Notes under the pieces: model-generated | Databases searched by the model: none | The model's input: the letters and a program-made list of their open reading frames with translations, nothing else | Told to the model about the DNA's origin: nothing | Position numbers and translations under genes: made by a program | Origin: Tilletia caries | Lineage: Eukaryota; Basidiomycota; Exobasidiomycetes; Tilletiales; Tilletiaceae | Assembly (NCBI GenBank): GCA_032718865.1 | Contig: JALUTQ010000046.1 | Coordinates: 744,001-808,000 of the forward strand | Reading direction: 5' to 3' | DNA: 64,000 nucleotides | In this document: positions 1 through 10,141 of the stretch, piece after piece | Numbering within the stretch: position 1 is the first letter of the stretch | Layout: every line of letters begins with the position of its first letter

Positions 1-1840
1 GAACTCCAAGCGCGTCTGTCAATCAAGAGAGCAAAGGAAAATGAGTAAAACCCGAATGAAGAGAGAGAGAGAGAGAAAGAGAGACTCACCATGACGCGTA
101 TTTGGAAACTGCACAACGCCTTCAGCGCAGCCCGCGGATGGAACACACTCCACAAGAACGCCCTCACGCTCGCCCGTCCAAAGCCAGAGGCAGACCAATG
201 CGCCATCAACGCCTCCTCAGGCATCGCAGGACGAGTCGACTGTCCCACATGCTGCGTCGTCAGCGCTCCTCCTCTCCCTCCAGCCGAGGTCGAGAAGGAG
301 AGGTCCCCATTGAGAGCGTCGTCGTCGTCCTCGCCTGCGATCGAACCTGCGTGGCCGGAGTACGAACGCGCGGCCCCTCCCGTGGTGGAAGAAGAAGTGC
401 CCATGTACGAGAACTGTCGTCCGGTCTCTCCATCCCGCTCCGGATCAATATCTTCGTCCTCATAAGGAGGGCCCGTCCCCGTCCCCGTCCCTGCCCCGTA
501 CTGCGACTGCCTCGTCCTAAAACTCTCGGAACGCATCCGACTCCCACTACCACTCCGCGCATCATCCTCGTCCTCCTTCCCCATCCGACTGAACGTGCTC
601 GCGTTCGCGTTGTTGTTCATCATGTGACCCGGGCCTGGGTATGGCGTCTGAACGGCAGACATGGGCGTGAATGGGTGGACGTGGTGGAAGTACGAGCCTC
701 CTCCTCCGCCGGGCACAGTAAACGAAGACAGACCCGCAGAAGCGAGCCCACTCTGTCGACCGTGGAAGTAGGACGACCCCCCGCCGCCGCCGCCACTGAC
801 GCCTCCTGCGCTGATAGGGATGCCGCCTGTGAGGGAACTCCGTCCGCCGGCCGTGGTGGTACCGTCTCCGCCACCCAGCCCACTCATACCGCTGCGTCCG
901 CCTGCACCGCCGCCACCAGCGCCGTACATGCCACTGCGTCCTGCGAAGCCTGTGGCGTTTGCGTTGCCTGGCTCGGGGTAGGTTGCTGTGGACCCGAAGA
1001 GGGTGGGGAAGAGGGTGATGGTGAGGGTGTGGTCGATGATACCGGCTCGGGTTCCGTCTGTGGAAACAGATACAAAGTGTCATGTGAGTCGGACGAGCTC
1101 TAGTAAAGGAGAAAAAGGGAAATGGGATGAACGCACCGAATTCGAAGTCGGAGCAGATGACGTCGCGGAGCTCGGACTGGACGTCCATGCCGGGCAGGGC
1201 GAAGGCCATCTTGAACTGGTTCGCAATCTGTTCCCGACCGCGCGCCTGAAGGAGCGGGCTCTCGAACACTGATTGGGGCAGAGAGAGAGAGAGAGAGAGA
1301 GAGAGGCGTGAGCGAATTTGGAATGGGGGATGTCACAGGCCCAAAGGAAACAACGGAGGAAAAGGAAAACGCACCAGCATCGTTATCGTAAAACCTAGAG
1401 ACCATCTGCATGACCTCCTCGCCGCTCTTCTTACTAGCATAAAGCGTAGCATGCAGACCCAGAATAACATCCGTCAAGGTCGAAGGCGAGGGCGGCCCAT
1501 GGGTCTCATGCCCCATGCCGCCGCCATAGCCTATACTGAGAGGGGGCGGGGGCATGGGGATGTGGCCTGGTGCGTTTACGTTGGGATTGGCGCTGTGCGG
1601 GGCGGTGGAGGGGATGGAGATGGCGCCGATTGCGGTGTGGGAGGAGTGGAGGGGGGGTGGGGGTGGTGCGGTGGGTGTGTTGGCTTGGGAGAGCGAGGGT
1701 GGGGTTGTGTCGGAGGATGGGCTTGGGCCTGGGCCTGAGGCTGGGGCTGGGGCTGAGGTTGAGTCTGTGGGTGCTGTGCCTGTGGCTATGCCTGTGCCCT
1801 GGGATGCAGTGGCATCGGTGGGGAAGGGGATCGCTGCCAT
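1..1840 (-). CDS. NTF2/SnoaL-like fold conserved fungal protein (3' end beyond window)
   Basis: Exons on the minus strand are 1840..1375, 1268..1137, 1057..90 and 15..1 (partial); phases join correctly (GCT G|TG, TTC G|AC, ATG|ACG) and all introns are GT-AG. At least 527 codons are present. Residues 1-110 are Ser/Pro/Thr-rich. The conserved core starts near residue 120 with short motifs such as LHATLYASKK, RFYDNDAVFESPL, IANQFKMAFALPGMDVQSEL and GTRAGIIDHTLTITLFPTLF, the pattern of fungal NTF2-like (SnoaL-like) proteins, in which a strand-rich cone holds a small-ligand pocket. A Gly/Ser-rich region of about 200 residues interrupts it before a C-terminal conserved piece (HPRAALKALCSFQIRVM). 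No catalytic function can be assigned. The ATG at 1840 is preferred; a frame starting at 1946 is another phase. Intron 1 holds a (GA/CT)12 tract. Family call is from motif memory, not a search. Confidence 0.6.
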
Positions 1841-1962
1841 CCTCGCTGTCGATGCTCTCGGTCGCGGTGTGGTGGTGGTCGAGAGACATGCGCATCCTCT
1901 TGTTTTGGGATGGACTGAGGTCTGAGGTCATAATCGAACTATCCAATTATCCGGACCGACAT
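1841..1962. promoter_or_regulatory. Upstream region of the NTF2-like gene
   Basis: This is the leader of the minus-strand gene. It is interrupted upstream by a transposon whose end lies 123 bp from the ATG. No TATA-like or other recognisable box was seen. An alternative minus-strand frame beginning at 1946 runs through it but does not match the conserved gene frame. Confidence 0.3.
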
Positions 1963-2482
1963 CAGTGTTGTTGATTGGGTACCCGCCCGAACGGGTACCC
2001 GTTCGGGTTTGGGTAATGGGTAGGAAAATCCGGAAAATGACCCTTATGATTCGGGTTTGGGTAACGCAAGACCACAGGGTTCGGGTTCGGACATGTGGTC
2101 GGGTACCCGACCTACCCGAACTGCTCTGACTGTTCAGACTTCACACTGCTGGAAGGATGTTGGGATCATCTCCACTAAGGGGATACGTGAGGGAGGACAA
2201 GGGCTATGCTTTCCAGCTTCTTCTGGTGCTCTATCTATGCTCAGTCGACCGTCAGGTGTCTCTTATTGCGTGGGAAAATAGGTCTGAAGTGGAGGTCACA
2301 TTGCTAAATGAGACTACTGCTAGAGTATGCTACCCATTGGGTAACCCGACCAAATGTCGGGCGGGTAGTCTCAGCTGCCTCAACGGGTTCGGGCGGGTTT
2401 CATGGGCACTGACTAGTGACTTGCCACGTTACCCGACCCTACCCGCCCGTTACCCGCCCATTACCCGAAATCAACAACACTG
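1963..2482. mobile_element. hAT-type MITE, 520 bp, with 8-bp target duplication
   Basis: The ends are perfect 14-bp terminal inverted repeats (CAGTGTTGTTGATT at 1963-1976; its reverse complement, as far as AATCAACAACACTG, ends at 2482). Just inside both ends lie inverted, iterated GGGTA/CGGGT blocks, which resemble the subterminal transposase-binding repeats of hAT elements. The flanks are ACCGACAT (1955-1962) and TCCGACAT (2483-2490), an 8-bp target-site duplication with one mismatch. Eight-bp duplications and CAGTG-type ends are characteristic of hAT elements. The interior has no open frame that looks like a transposase, so it is non-autonomous. It sits in the divergent promoter region between the NTF2-like gene and DOT1. 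Confidence 0.8.
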
Positions 2483-2497
2483 TCCGACATGTGTTCC

Positions 2498-2956
2498 AAG
2501 GCCCTTATCGCCTTCAACCCCAATCCCACGTGGTAACGGTGATTAGGCGATTGAGGCGATCGGGGCGCGCTTTAGCGCGCTTTGATCCCTAATCTTTAGC
2601 GCGCTCACGTTGAAGTTGTTTATATTGCGTCACAAATCAAGGTCTGCATCAACTTTCCCTCATAGTATAGGCGTTAGTGATGCGGCTTGTGATTGTGCAG
2701 GTCTGCGGTTGGAATCCCTTTCAGGTCTCTCTTTTTTTCTTTTTTCTCCTTTTTTTCTACTTGGTTGCTAAGTTAGATGCAGGACACCACTTTTTTTTTC
2801 GGGTTAGAGTTAGCGCGTAGCGGGCAGGATTAGACATGATAGCAATGGAGACGGACGAGACTGTCCTTTTTTTGCCCCCCCGCCGAGCTGGAAGTGGGGT
2901 CACGTGATCTAGTTTTTCTTCCACGTGGAATTGGGGTTGAAGGCGATAAAGGCGTC
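2498..2956. mobile_element. Second MITE, Mutator-like, 459 bp, 36-bp TIRs, 10-bp target duplication
   Basis: The terminal inverted repeats are 2498-2533 and 2921-2956, nearly identical, ending inward with CCACGTGG. Perfect 10-bp direct repeats CATGTGTTCC flank it (2488-2497 and 2957-2966). Long duplications of 9-11 bp fit Mutator-like elements. The left duplication overlaps the right target duplication of the hAT MITE, so the two elements are back to back. Inside are a GCGCGC hairpin flanked by GATTAGG and CCTAATC (about 2545-2595), a tRNA-like segment (2656-2727) and a T-rich run. There is no transposase frame. Confidence 0.65.
2656..2727 (+). ncRNA. tRNA-like Pol III promoter segment inside the second MITE
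   Basis: A run TAGTATAGGCGTTAGTG matches the A box/D arm of eukaryotic tRNA-His/Asp/Glu, and GGTTGGAATCC differs by one base from the B-box consensus, at tRNA-like spacing. The anticodon-loop region reads TTGTGAT (GTG, His-like). The T stem and acceptor stem do not pair, so it is not a functional tRNA. A T-rich stretch (from about 2730) could act as a Pol III terminator. Best read as a decayed tRNA or SINE-like head carried by the element. Confidence 0.35.
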
Positions 2957-2982
2957 CATGTGTTCCCGGCAATTGATCGGGT

Positions 2983-3055
2983 GTCCGGGTGGCGCAATGG
3001 CCGAGCGCAGCAGACTTTATCGTGACCTTCTGTGTCGGATGAGACTCCCCCGCCA
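2983..3055 (+). other. Second degenerate tRNA-like sequence
   Basis: A D-arm-like GCGC..GCGC hairpin (GTGGCGCAATGGCCGAGCGC) is followed by a CAGA..TCTG stem with an oversized loop and a weak B-box-like GGATGAGACTCC. The 5' acceptor GTCCGGG has no pairing partner downstream. I treat it as a tRNA remnant at most. Confidence 0.2.
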
Positions 3056-3136
3056 AGGTCAGCAAGGGTCGCGTGATCTCCTCCACCACAAGTCCACAAC
3101 ACCGCTCCTCACACACACAAGTCACAACGCCGAGGA

Positions 3137-3178
3137 GAAGTCGAAGTCGAAAGTCGAAGTCGAAGTCGAAGTCGAAGG
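3137..3178. repeat. GTCGAA hexanucleotide microsatellite
   Basis: About six copies of GTCGAA, with one interrupted by an extra A, lie in the DOT1 upstream region. The neighbouring 3340-3365 stretch also repeats GCACGCA just before the DOT1 start codon. Confidence 0.85.
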
Positions 3179-3366
3179 ACGGGGACGCCTCCTTCCACTG
3201 CTTAGAAGAACTCAGCTGAGCGATATTCACATTTCACACACTCCGCTCTCCTCGCCACCCCTCAATACAACCCCAGCAAGTCCCGGTGGATATCCGTCCA
3301 CGGACGGCACAAGAACTCGAGAGCGAAGGCACCAGGCACAAGGCACGCAGCACGCAGCACGCAGCG

Positions 3367-6187
3367 ATGGCAGGGCTCGACTTCTTCGGATCCAGCACAG
3401 CTTCCACGCATACACACCCACGCTCTGCACCCGCCGCCGCCGCCGCATCAGCCTCAGGAGCGAGATCAGCCGCAGGCGTGGTCCGCAAGAACGTAGCCAA
3501 CGCATCTCTCCGAAATGCAGCTGTGACTGCCGCTGCCGGCTCAGGCGCACGATCATCCACAGCAGCCTCTCCCGCCTCCCCGTCACGAGCCCACACCCCA
3601 TCCTCAACCTCCTCCCCACGATCCGCGAGCGCAGCAACATCCAGACCATCAGCCGTGCGCCACCTGAATCACAAAATCGCTTCCCCTTCCCCAGCAGCTT
3701 CCCCATCACCCTCCACCGTACCCTCGCACAGACCTTCCGTCGTCGTCGTCAGGACAGTCACCACCAAGGCCAAAACGACCTCATCAAGCTCTCTCAGCAG
3801 AGCCAGTGGTGCCGGTACAGCCTCGTCGTCCAGTACCAGCTTTAAGTACAACGCCCTCCCTGAGGAGCGCAGACTGCGCATCGCCCACGAGCGCGAACAG
3901 CGCGAACGCGAACAGGCCGAGAAGGAACATGCTGAGCGCAGGGGAAACGTCGCTTCGGCAGCAGCAGGCGAAGCCGCTGCAAACGATCTACGTCCTCTCA
4001 AGAAGCGGCGCACCGCCAGCTCCGCCTCGGAGAACAAACAGCGCGGCAGCCCTTCTTCATCCCAGGCCTCTAGCAGCGCCACGAAGCGCAAACCACGCCC
4101 GCGTACCACTAAACTCTCCTCCGACGATGACGACGACGCAAAAGATGATGATGCCTTCCTGCATGATCTGTCTTCCTCCCGATCCGGAAACAGTCTCTCC
4201 AAGGAGGAATGGGTCTACCCACCCCGCCAACCCAGAGATGTGGTCCGACAGGACGAGAAGGCCGCGGTGAAAGAGGCGAAAGCCAGTGCCAAGCGTGAAG
4301 ACGGTAAACCTCGTCAACAGCGCACACACACGAGCACCACAGGGATCGACAACCCCACCCGTCCGCTCATCCGGGCCACCTCCAGCATGGACGTCGTCAC
4401 CCAAGCCGGCCTCAAGAACTTCGCCCCTTACTTCCGCGACATCGACGACCTCACCCTGATCCAGCTCGAATATCCGGCCATGCACGCCTCGGAGAGCTTC
4501 CCGCTGCTCGTGCCCAGACCGCTGGACGAGTACGACCCGCTCTCGGACCTGCTTCGGACGATCCATGTGATGGTGTCGTCCTATTTCCCGGATGAAGCGC
4601 TTAGGACTCGGTTGTTTGGCAGGTTGGAGGAGTTGGAGCCGAGCACGGGCAGTCGCTTGTTGCCGAGGGATGCGGCGTCCCCGTTGGGGGTCGCGAGTAC
4701 GTTGAGTGGGCAGGTGACGCCGGTCGGGGGTGCGGTGGCTGCGCTTCATGCGAGTACTTCGCTCTCGCCGCTGACTACGACTGCTTATCCCAGTGGGGCG
4801 AGCACGCCCGTCCGCTTGGCCGCGCACGGTGGGCAGCTTGCCGACGGTACGGGCGCGGTGGGGCCTATGTCATCTTCAGCCCTCCGCTTGACGACGTCGG
4901 ATAGACTGGCTACGCCGCAGCCTACAACTGCCATAGCTGACGCTCCCACCCCCCTCTCCACCCCCGGTCCAACGACGACCACCACCACCCCCTCCGAATC
5001 CATCCTGCGCTCCTTCCAACGCGCGCGCAACCGTCGAAACGGCCCGCTCTTCGTGCGCACCGTCGCGCGCTTCAACGAGACGATGCGCGCGGCGAAACGC
5101 GAAGGGGTGGTGTTGGATGGCGTGAGGCGGATGTCGGAGGTCGGCATTCCGGAACGGCTTTGGACGACGATTCATGATCAGTGCTATTCGAGGGTTGTGG
5201 GCCCGAAGGTGGAGTTGCTGAACGATTATCAGGCGTTCTCTGATAATGTGTGAGTGGAGCTTCATTCCTCCTTACTTAAACTTGGGCGGGGGTTGGGTAT
5301 ACTGGACCCTCCGTGCTGAAAGACCAACACTTTTTTTTTTTAAAACTTTGGCAGATACGGCGAGCTCCTCCCACGCTTCAGCTCCGAAATCGCCCACCTA
5401 ACCGGCCTCGGCCCCTCGAGCGTCTTCGTCGACATGGGCTCCGGCGTCGGCAACGTGATCGTCCAACTCGCCCTCCAAACGGGATGTTCCGCCTACGGGT
5501 GCGAGATGATGGACACCCCTGCGTCCCTTGCGAGTGCGCAGATTGAGGAGGCCAGGGCGCGGTGGGCGATGTGGGGGTTGAGGGGGGGCGAGGTGGAGGC
5601 TTGGAAGGATAATTTTTGTACGGATGAGAGGGTTCGGGAGGTTTTGTTGAGGGCGGATGTCGTCCTTGTTAACAAGTGAGTTCTTTTCTTTCTTTCCTGT
5701 TTTCCCCTCTTCTGGCCCTCGACGCGGTGTGTTTGCTAAAGACACGGGCCCACCTCGATTTCCAGCTACGCGTTCACGCCGGCGACGAACGACAAGCTCG
5801 TGCTCCAATTCCTCGACCTCAAGGACGGCTGCCACATCATCTCCCTCAAACCGTTCGTGCCACCCGATTTCAGACTGACGGAACGGACGCTGTCGAGTCC
5901 GCTGGCCATCTTGCGCGTCGTGGAGCGGACGTACTCGAGCGGGTCGGTGTCGTGGGCGAGTGGTGGGGGGCGGTACTATGTTCATGTGAGTTTTTTCCCT
6001 GGGGGATTCTGGGGTGGGAGGTTGAGCAATGCGTCAACTGACTCGTTTCCTTTTTTGATATGTTTAGACTGTGGATAGGAGGATAGTGCAGGACTTCCGA
6101 CCTTCGAAGACGACTCGGGGCGAGACGCGGACGAGGCGCTGGAAGAAGAATGTCGAAGAGGACGACGATGACATGATGTCGATGTGA
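3367..6187 (+). CDS. DOT1: Histone H3 lysine-79 methyltransferase DOT1
   Basis: Exons 3367..5249, 5355..5675, 5766..5985 and 6068..6187 give 847 aa. The first 540 residues or so are Ser/Ala/Arg-rich with a basic-acidic mix, likely nucleosome/DNA-binding. The C-terminal third is the DOT1 fold: the N-terminal approach with YSRVVGPKVELLNDY, motif ELLPRF (631-636), the SAM-binding loop VFVDMGSGVGN (651-661), the acidic motif YGCEMM, and the NNYAF motif (734-738) that lines the methyl-transfer channel and is created by splicing exons 2 and 3. The enzyme methylates H3K79 in the nucleosome core and acts in silencing and DNA-damage signalling. I chose ATG 3367 (MAGLDFFGS) rather than the in-frame ATG at 3286, whose extra 27 residues look non-coding. 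Confidence 0.93.
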
Positions 6188-6932
6188 TAACACTTCCCAT
6201 TCCCATTCCCCTTCCTCCCCTCATCCTCCGCGCGCTGGCTCGGACGGCAGTCTGGCCTCTCGGGGGGAAACAAGTCCCCGGGTCCTCGAGGTTAGCTTTG
6301 AGCCCTCGAGACGTCTCAAGTTGGATTAAAAAGCGCTCTGCAGTCGCGCCCCTCTGGAAGTTTCCCTACCGTTTCTCGCCGGAGAAACCCCCCAACCGAG
6401 CGAACCGCCCCACTCCCGGCCATCGTGCCATGCTCGTCCCGACCGACGACCTTGGGTTTCCCGGCCATGCGGACCCTTCATATACCTCTCCCTCATCCTC
6501 ATCCTCCTCCTTCTGCTATACTGTCACGGACCTTGGACCTCTGTCCCCCTTACTTTTTTTTTGTTCGCTTACTTGTTCTTACTCCCTCTCCCCAACCCCG
6601 AACTACCCCTGCCTCGCTGATCCTGCTCTCATCCCTTGCTACACATTACTTTACTCCCTTTGCGCCGAGGCGATCCGCAAACCAGCACGTAAATCGCAAG
6701 CAACAGACGGATTTTCTCGTTCTGGCTCTCCCCAGCACCATGTTAGACGGTCCCGGCGACCAGATGCCACGCAGAGGGAAGGGGGGAAAGCAAGCAACAG
6801 ACAGTCGAAACAGTGCGATGCGAAGGGAGGCAGCAGGATATACATACCCCAAGCAGAATCTTGGATTGGTTGAGCGGTGGCAAAGTAAATGTGGTGGTGG
6901 AACAAGCCGGATGGGGTGTTTTTTCTTTCTTC
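6188..6932. other. Tail-to-tail intergenic region DOT1 / MGR2
   Basis: There are open frames in several phases but none resembles a protein, and there is no RNA gene. It holds CT-rich and T-rich runs (around 6545-6560) suitable as 3' UTR sequence for DOT1. Confidence 0.5.
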
Positions 6933-7769
6933 TCAAAGTGTCGTCGAGCGTCGTGCGGAAGCTGGAAGGATCACAGGCGGCGCTCTCCGTGCGGCCTCGA
7001 TCCAGCGCGCGTCGTCCTTCCCCTCGGTACGAATGACGGAGCCGATACTCATGATTGCGCTGTGTGTTGTTGAAAAGGGGATGAATGAGATCAATCATTT
7101 TAGTTTATTTTTGGAAAGGCGGGCCGAGGGAAAGGGAAGAGGGAGAGGGAGGGAGGGAGTAGACGTACCCGAACGTTCCAGCCATGGCCAGCATAGATTG
7201 AGATAGCGTACCCATAACACCGCGCGGTCCTGGCCCGGCGCTGTAAAAATTAAAAATAAAATCGTACAGAGAGAGCTAGGAGGATCAGCGAAAATTCGAG
7301 CCCCACCGGGGTTTCCAGGGACGGGAGAGAAGCGCGGAGGGGGGGATGCGGTCAGGACTGACCGTAGGATCTGGAAACCCGCGCCGAGGAAGCCCATCGT
7401 GGCACCGACGCCCATGCCCATCATCGCGCCCTGTGACACTGCGCGCCGGCAAAGTTGCACCCCAAATCAGAGACAAGAAACCAAAGCGGGGGGGGAAGGG
7501 TGTTTGAAAATTTCGTGAGCTAATGGAGCGACGGGGGCATTCTGTATGAAGAGGTGGCATTACGTACACTTTTGGAAGAGGGTCGGCTCAGCTGCTGCGA
7601 GCATGAATTGCTGTTGTTGCTGCAGTTGTTGTTGTTGTTGGTGATCGTGCTGCTGTTGATATGTCTGCTGTGGCGGCGGCGGTGCTGCGACGGAGGAGGT
7701 GGAGGGCGGTGCGAACGCCTGTGGTTGCTGCTGCTGCTGCTGTTGGGAGGGACGCTGGAAGAAGGACAT
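6933..7769 (-). CDS. MGR2: Mgr2/Romo1-family TIM23 channel protein
   Basis: Exons 7769..7568, 7438..7363, 7240..7169 and 7059..6933 give 158 aa. The second exon uses the acceptor at 7439 so that QK|LSQGAMMG stays in frame. The family core is clear: GAMMGMGVGATMGFLGAGF (first membrane helix, GxxxG-rich), RAGPGPRGVMGTLSQSM, and GTFGAIMSIGSVIRTE (second helix). In yeast Mgr2 couples the TIM21 module to TIM23 and acts as lateral gatekeeper in the mitochondrial inner membrane; Romo1 is the animal homologue. Family members are commonly near 80-115 aa. Here about 60 residues of Gln/Pro-rich sequence precede the core and an Ala/Arg-rich tail follows it. It is divergently paired with the glutaminyl cyclase gene, 208 bp between the ATGs. 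Confidence 0.88.
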
Positions 7770-7977
7770 CGTTGCTGTTGGGGATGAGGGAGGGAGGGAG
7801 GGATGCGCTGATGGTCGTCCGCCTTGTGAGCGTTCCTTCTGGCTTGCGCTTTGTTTGTGTGGAAGAATGGTGATCCCACGTGGCTAACCCTAAGGCTCGG
7901 GATGAGCATGAGCTCGACACCGGCGGGCATGAGGATGAGCTCCACGACGACGACGACGACAGCGGGCGGAAAGAAGA
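7770..7977. promoter_or_regulatory. Bidirectional promoter MGR2 / glutaminyl cyclase
   Basis: The 208 bp between two divergent start codons contain an E-box, CACGTGG at 7877-7883, followed by CTAA. No TATA element is evident. Sharing of regulation is inferred from spacing only. Confidence 0.5.
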
Positions 7978-9515
7978 ATGGCATCAAGCAGGAAGAGGAA
8001 GACCATGCGATCAGTAGCAGCGACAACAACAACGACCACGACTCAAGCCGAGCGCAGGAGGATCTCGTCCTGGCCCTGGCTCCTCCTGCTCGCCCTCGGC
8101 CTCGGCCTCCTGCTCTCTCTCTCCGAGACAACAGCCAGATTCATCAACCCACTCGAAGACGAATCAGCGTCGGATCTCAACTACGACGCCCTGTTCGCCC
8201 GCTCCCGTCCCTCCCACCTGACCGAGTCCTTCTCCAAGCGGGACTACACCCCGATCGACCCAGCCTCGTCCGCCTCCCTGCTGGCCGTGATCCCAACACT
8301 GGCAGACCCAGCTGCCTCCATCGACTTCCGGTCCAAGTCCTCCTTCCTGTCCACCATCCTCATCCCGCGCGTTCCCGGAACGGCAAACAATACCCTCGTC
8401 CAAAACACCCTGGCCGAAATCTTCGAGCGCGAACTCGGACCCAAACCGGCCTCCCCTCACGGCCCCGCTCGTTCCGGGTGGACACTCGACCGACACACTT
8501 TCGAGGCTGACACGCCTGAGGGGAGGAAGAAGTTCACGAATCTGATCGCGACGAAGGATCACGAGGCGCCGCGGAAACTTATGCTCGCGGCGCACTTCGA
8601 CAGCAAGTTCTTCGCGCGCCCCAATGAGGGGTTCGTAGGGGCGACCGACAGCGCGGCGCCGTGTGCGATCCTGGTAGATACGGTGCGTGCGATTGATTCC
8701 CTGCTCGATCGACGGGCGGAGAGGAGGAAAGGAGTGGAGGGTGCGAGTGTGGCGGGGGAGACTACGTTGCAGGTTGTGTTCTTTGATGGGGAGGAGGCGT
8801 TCAGGACGTGGAGTCGGACGGACTCGATCTATGGTGCGAGGGCGTTGGCGTCGAATTGGTCGGAGCTGGTGATTCCCTCTGCGGCGCGGCCCAAGAGGAG
8901 GCGCAGCGAGGGCGATGAAGAGAAGGAGGAAGGGGAGGGGCAGGAGATGGAGATGGAGGCGAGGAGGTATACACCTACTTCCTCCACGCCCGTGAAACCG
9001 GTGGACACGATCGAGCACATGGTCCTCCTCGACCTCCTCGGCGCCCCGAACCCGTCGATACCAAACTACTTCGATCACACGAGCTGGCTGTACGACCGTC
9101 TTGTCTCAGCCGAGCGGACGTTGCGGGATGCGGGTCTGTTGAAGTGGGACAAGGGGGAGGAGGGGAAGACGTTCTTCGCGGGCCGGAAGGCGTGGAGTGG
9201 GATCGAGGATGATCATTTGCCGTTTGCTGCGAGGGGGGTGCCGATCTTTCATCTGATCCCGTCGCCCTTTCCCGCTGTCTGGCACAAGCTCTCGGTGAGT
9301 TCGCGCTCTCTCTCTCTCTCTCTCTCTCCCTTTACTTTTGATTAGCACGACTGACATTCTTTCGTTGCATACAGGACGACGCGTCTGCGCTGGACTACCC
9401 GACGATGTACGCGTGGTCGATGCTGATGCGGCTGTTCACGATCGAGTACCTCGGCCTGGCGCCGTACCTGTCTCGATCGTCCTCTCCGTCTACCTCTACG
9501 CGCGGCGAGTCTTGA
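7978..9515 (+). CDS. Glutaminyl-peptide cyclotransferase (M28 fold), membrane-anchored
   Basis: Exons 7978..9294 and 9375..9515 give 485 aa. A basic Thr-rich N-terminus is followed by a single membrane segment (WPWLLLLALGLGLLLSL, about residues 32-48), predicting a type II, Golgi/ER-lumenal enzyme. The M28 zinc-site pattern is present: H206 in AAHFDSK, D224 in GATDSAAPC, the FDGEEAF motif (E272/E273) and H425 in IFHLIPSPFP. This combination is that of QPCT/QPCTL, which convert N-terminal glutamine to pyroglutamate. There is a low-complexity Glu-rich insertion around residues 300-330. The intron has a long CT microsatellite before its acceptor. Substrates are unknown. Confidence 0.85.
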
Positions 9516-9661
9516 CTGCTTTCTTCGGCTGCGGCAGGGGGTTGTAGCATAATACAGAGTCGTGAATATACCAATCTGCAAGAAAGCTGGTGTTCGCTGG
9601 GAGTGTGTGATTTGGTGTTGATGCTCAGGGTCGAGATTGATGATGATGATGGTACAGAGTG

Positions 9662-9908
9662 TCACTTCTTCTTGCCTTGTAGCTTGGCAGCGGCCTCCTT
9701 GCGGAGAGCCTCGTCTGCTTTTTGCTTCGCCTTGAAGGCGAGGTCCTCGTCGTCGAGGTCCTTCTTGTCCTTCTTGGGCGCCTTGAGAGGCTGTGTGTGG
9801 GGGTTGGAGTGTGTCAGCGAAAAGGGGAGAGGGAGAGGGAGAGGGAGAGGGAGAGGGAGAGGGAGATGAGAAGCGCACCTTGACCTTTCCGCCTTGTCTT
9901 CCTGACAT
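9662..9908 (-). CDS. TMA7: Translation machinery-associated protein 7
   Basis: Two exons (9908..9879 and 9790..9662) encode 52 aa. The sequence starts MSGRQGGKVK and continues PLKAPKKDKKDLDDEDLAFK, ending in a Lys tail, which is the TMA7/CCDC72 pattern (usual length about 60 aa). TMA7 associates with ribosomes; its precise role is not established. The intron falls after codon 10 and contains GAGAGG repeats on the plus strand. It would be missed by simple ORF calling. It is divergent from the ABC transporter gene. Confidence 0.88.
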
Positions 9909-10141
9909 GGTGTGTCTGGGCGAGGGTGTTTGTGAGATGTGAGTGTGAGTGTGAGTGTGAGTGTCGAGGCTGAGCTGGTCGCCGTCGAGGTCGAGATGGT
10001 GTTGAGTGAGTGAGGGTGAAGGGCGTGATCACGTGGCTGCCACGTGGCTGAGCAAGATCGCTCGCTGGCTTGCGCGAAGATCGTGAGGCTGATGCTCATG
10101 CTGACTTCCATAAGAAGGACGAGCATGAGCATGGACTGAGG
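9909..10141. promoter_or_regulatory. Bidirectional promoter TMA7 / MDL1 with tandem E-boxes
   Basis: Two direct copies of CACGTGGCTG (10030-10039 and 10041-10050) lie between the divergent starts, together with a GAGTGT-rich repeat near 9940-9965. E-boxes of this type are bound by bHLH factors (Cbf1/Pho4/USF class); factor identity here is inferred. Confidence 0.5.

Noticed and set aside
102..1103. Long plus-strand open frame of 333 codons at the left edge
   Set aside because: It is the antisense shadow of the NTF2-like gene exon 3; its composition is Arg-rich without domains.
3286..3366. ATG at 3286 as the DOT1 start
   Set aside because: The added residues derive from GCACGCA repeats and lack resemblance to DOT1; 3367 fits better, though not proven.
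10070..10141. Upstream extension of the ABC transporter frame
   Set aside because: It opens with TTG, has no ATG before 10142, and overlaps the promoter E-boxes; the presequence-like start is at 10142.
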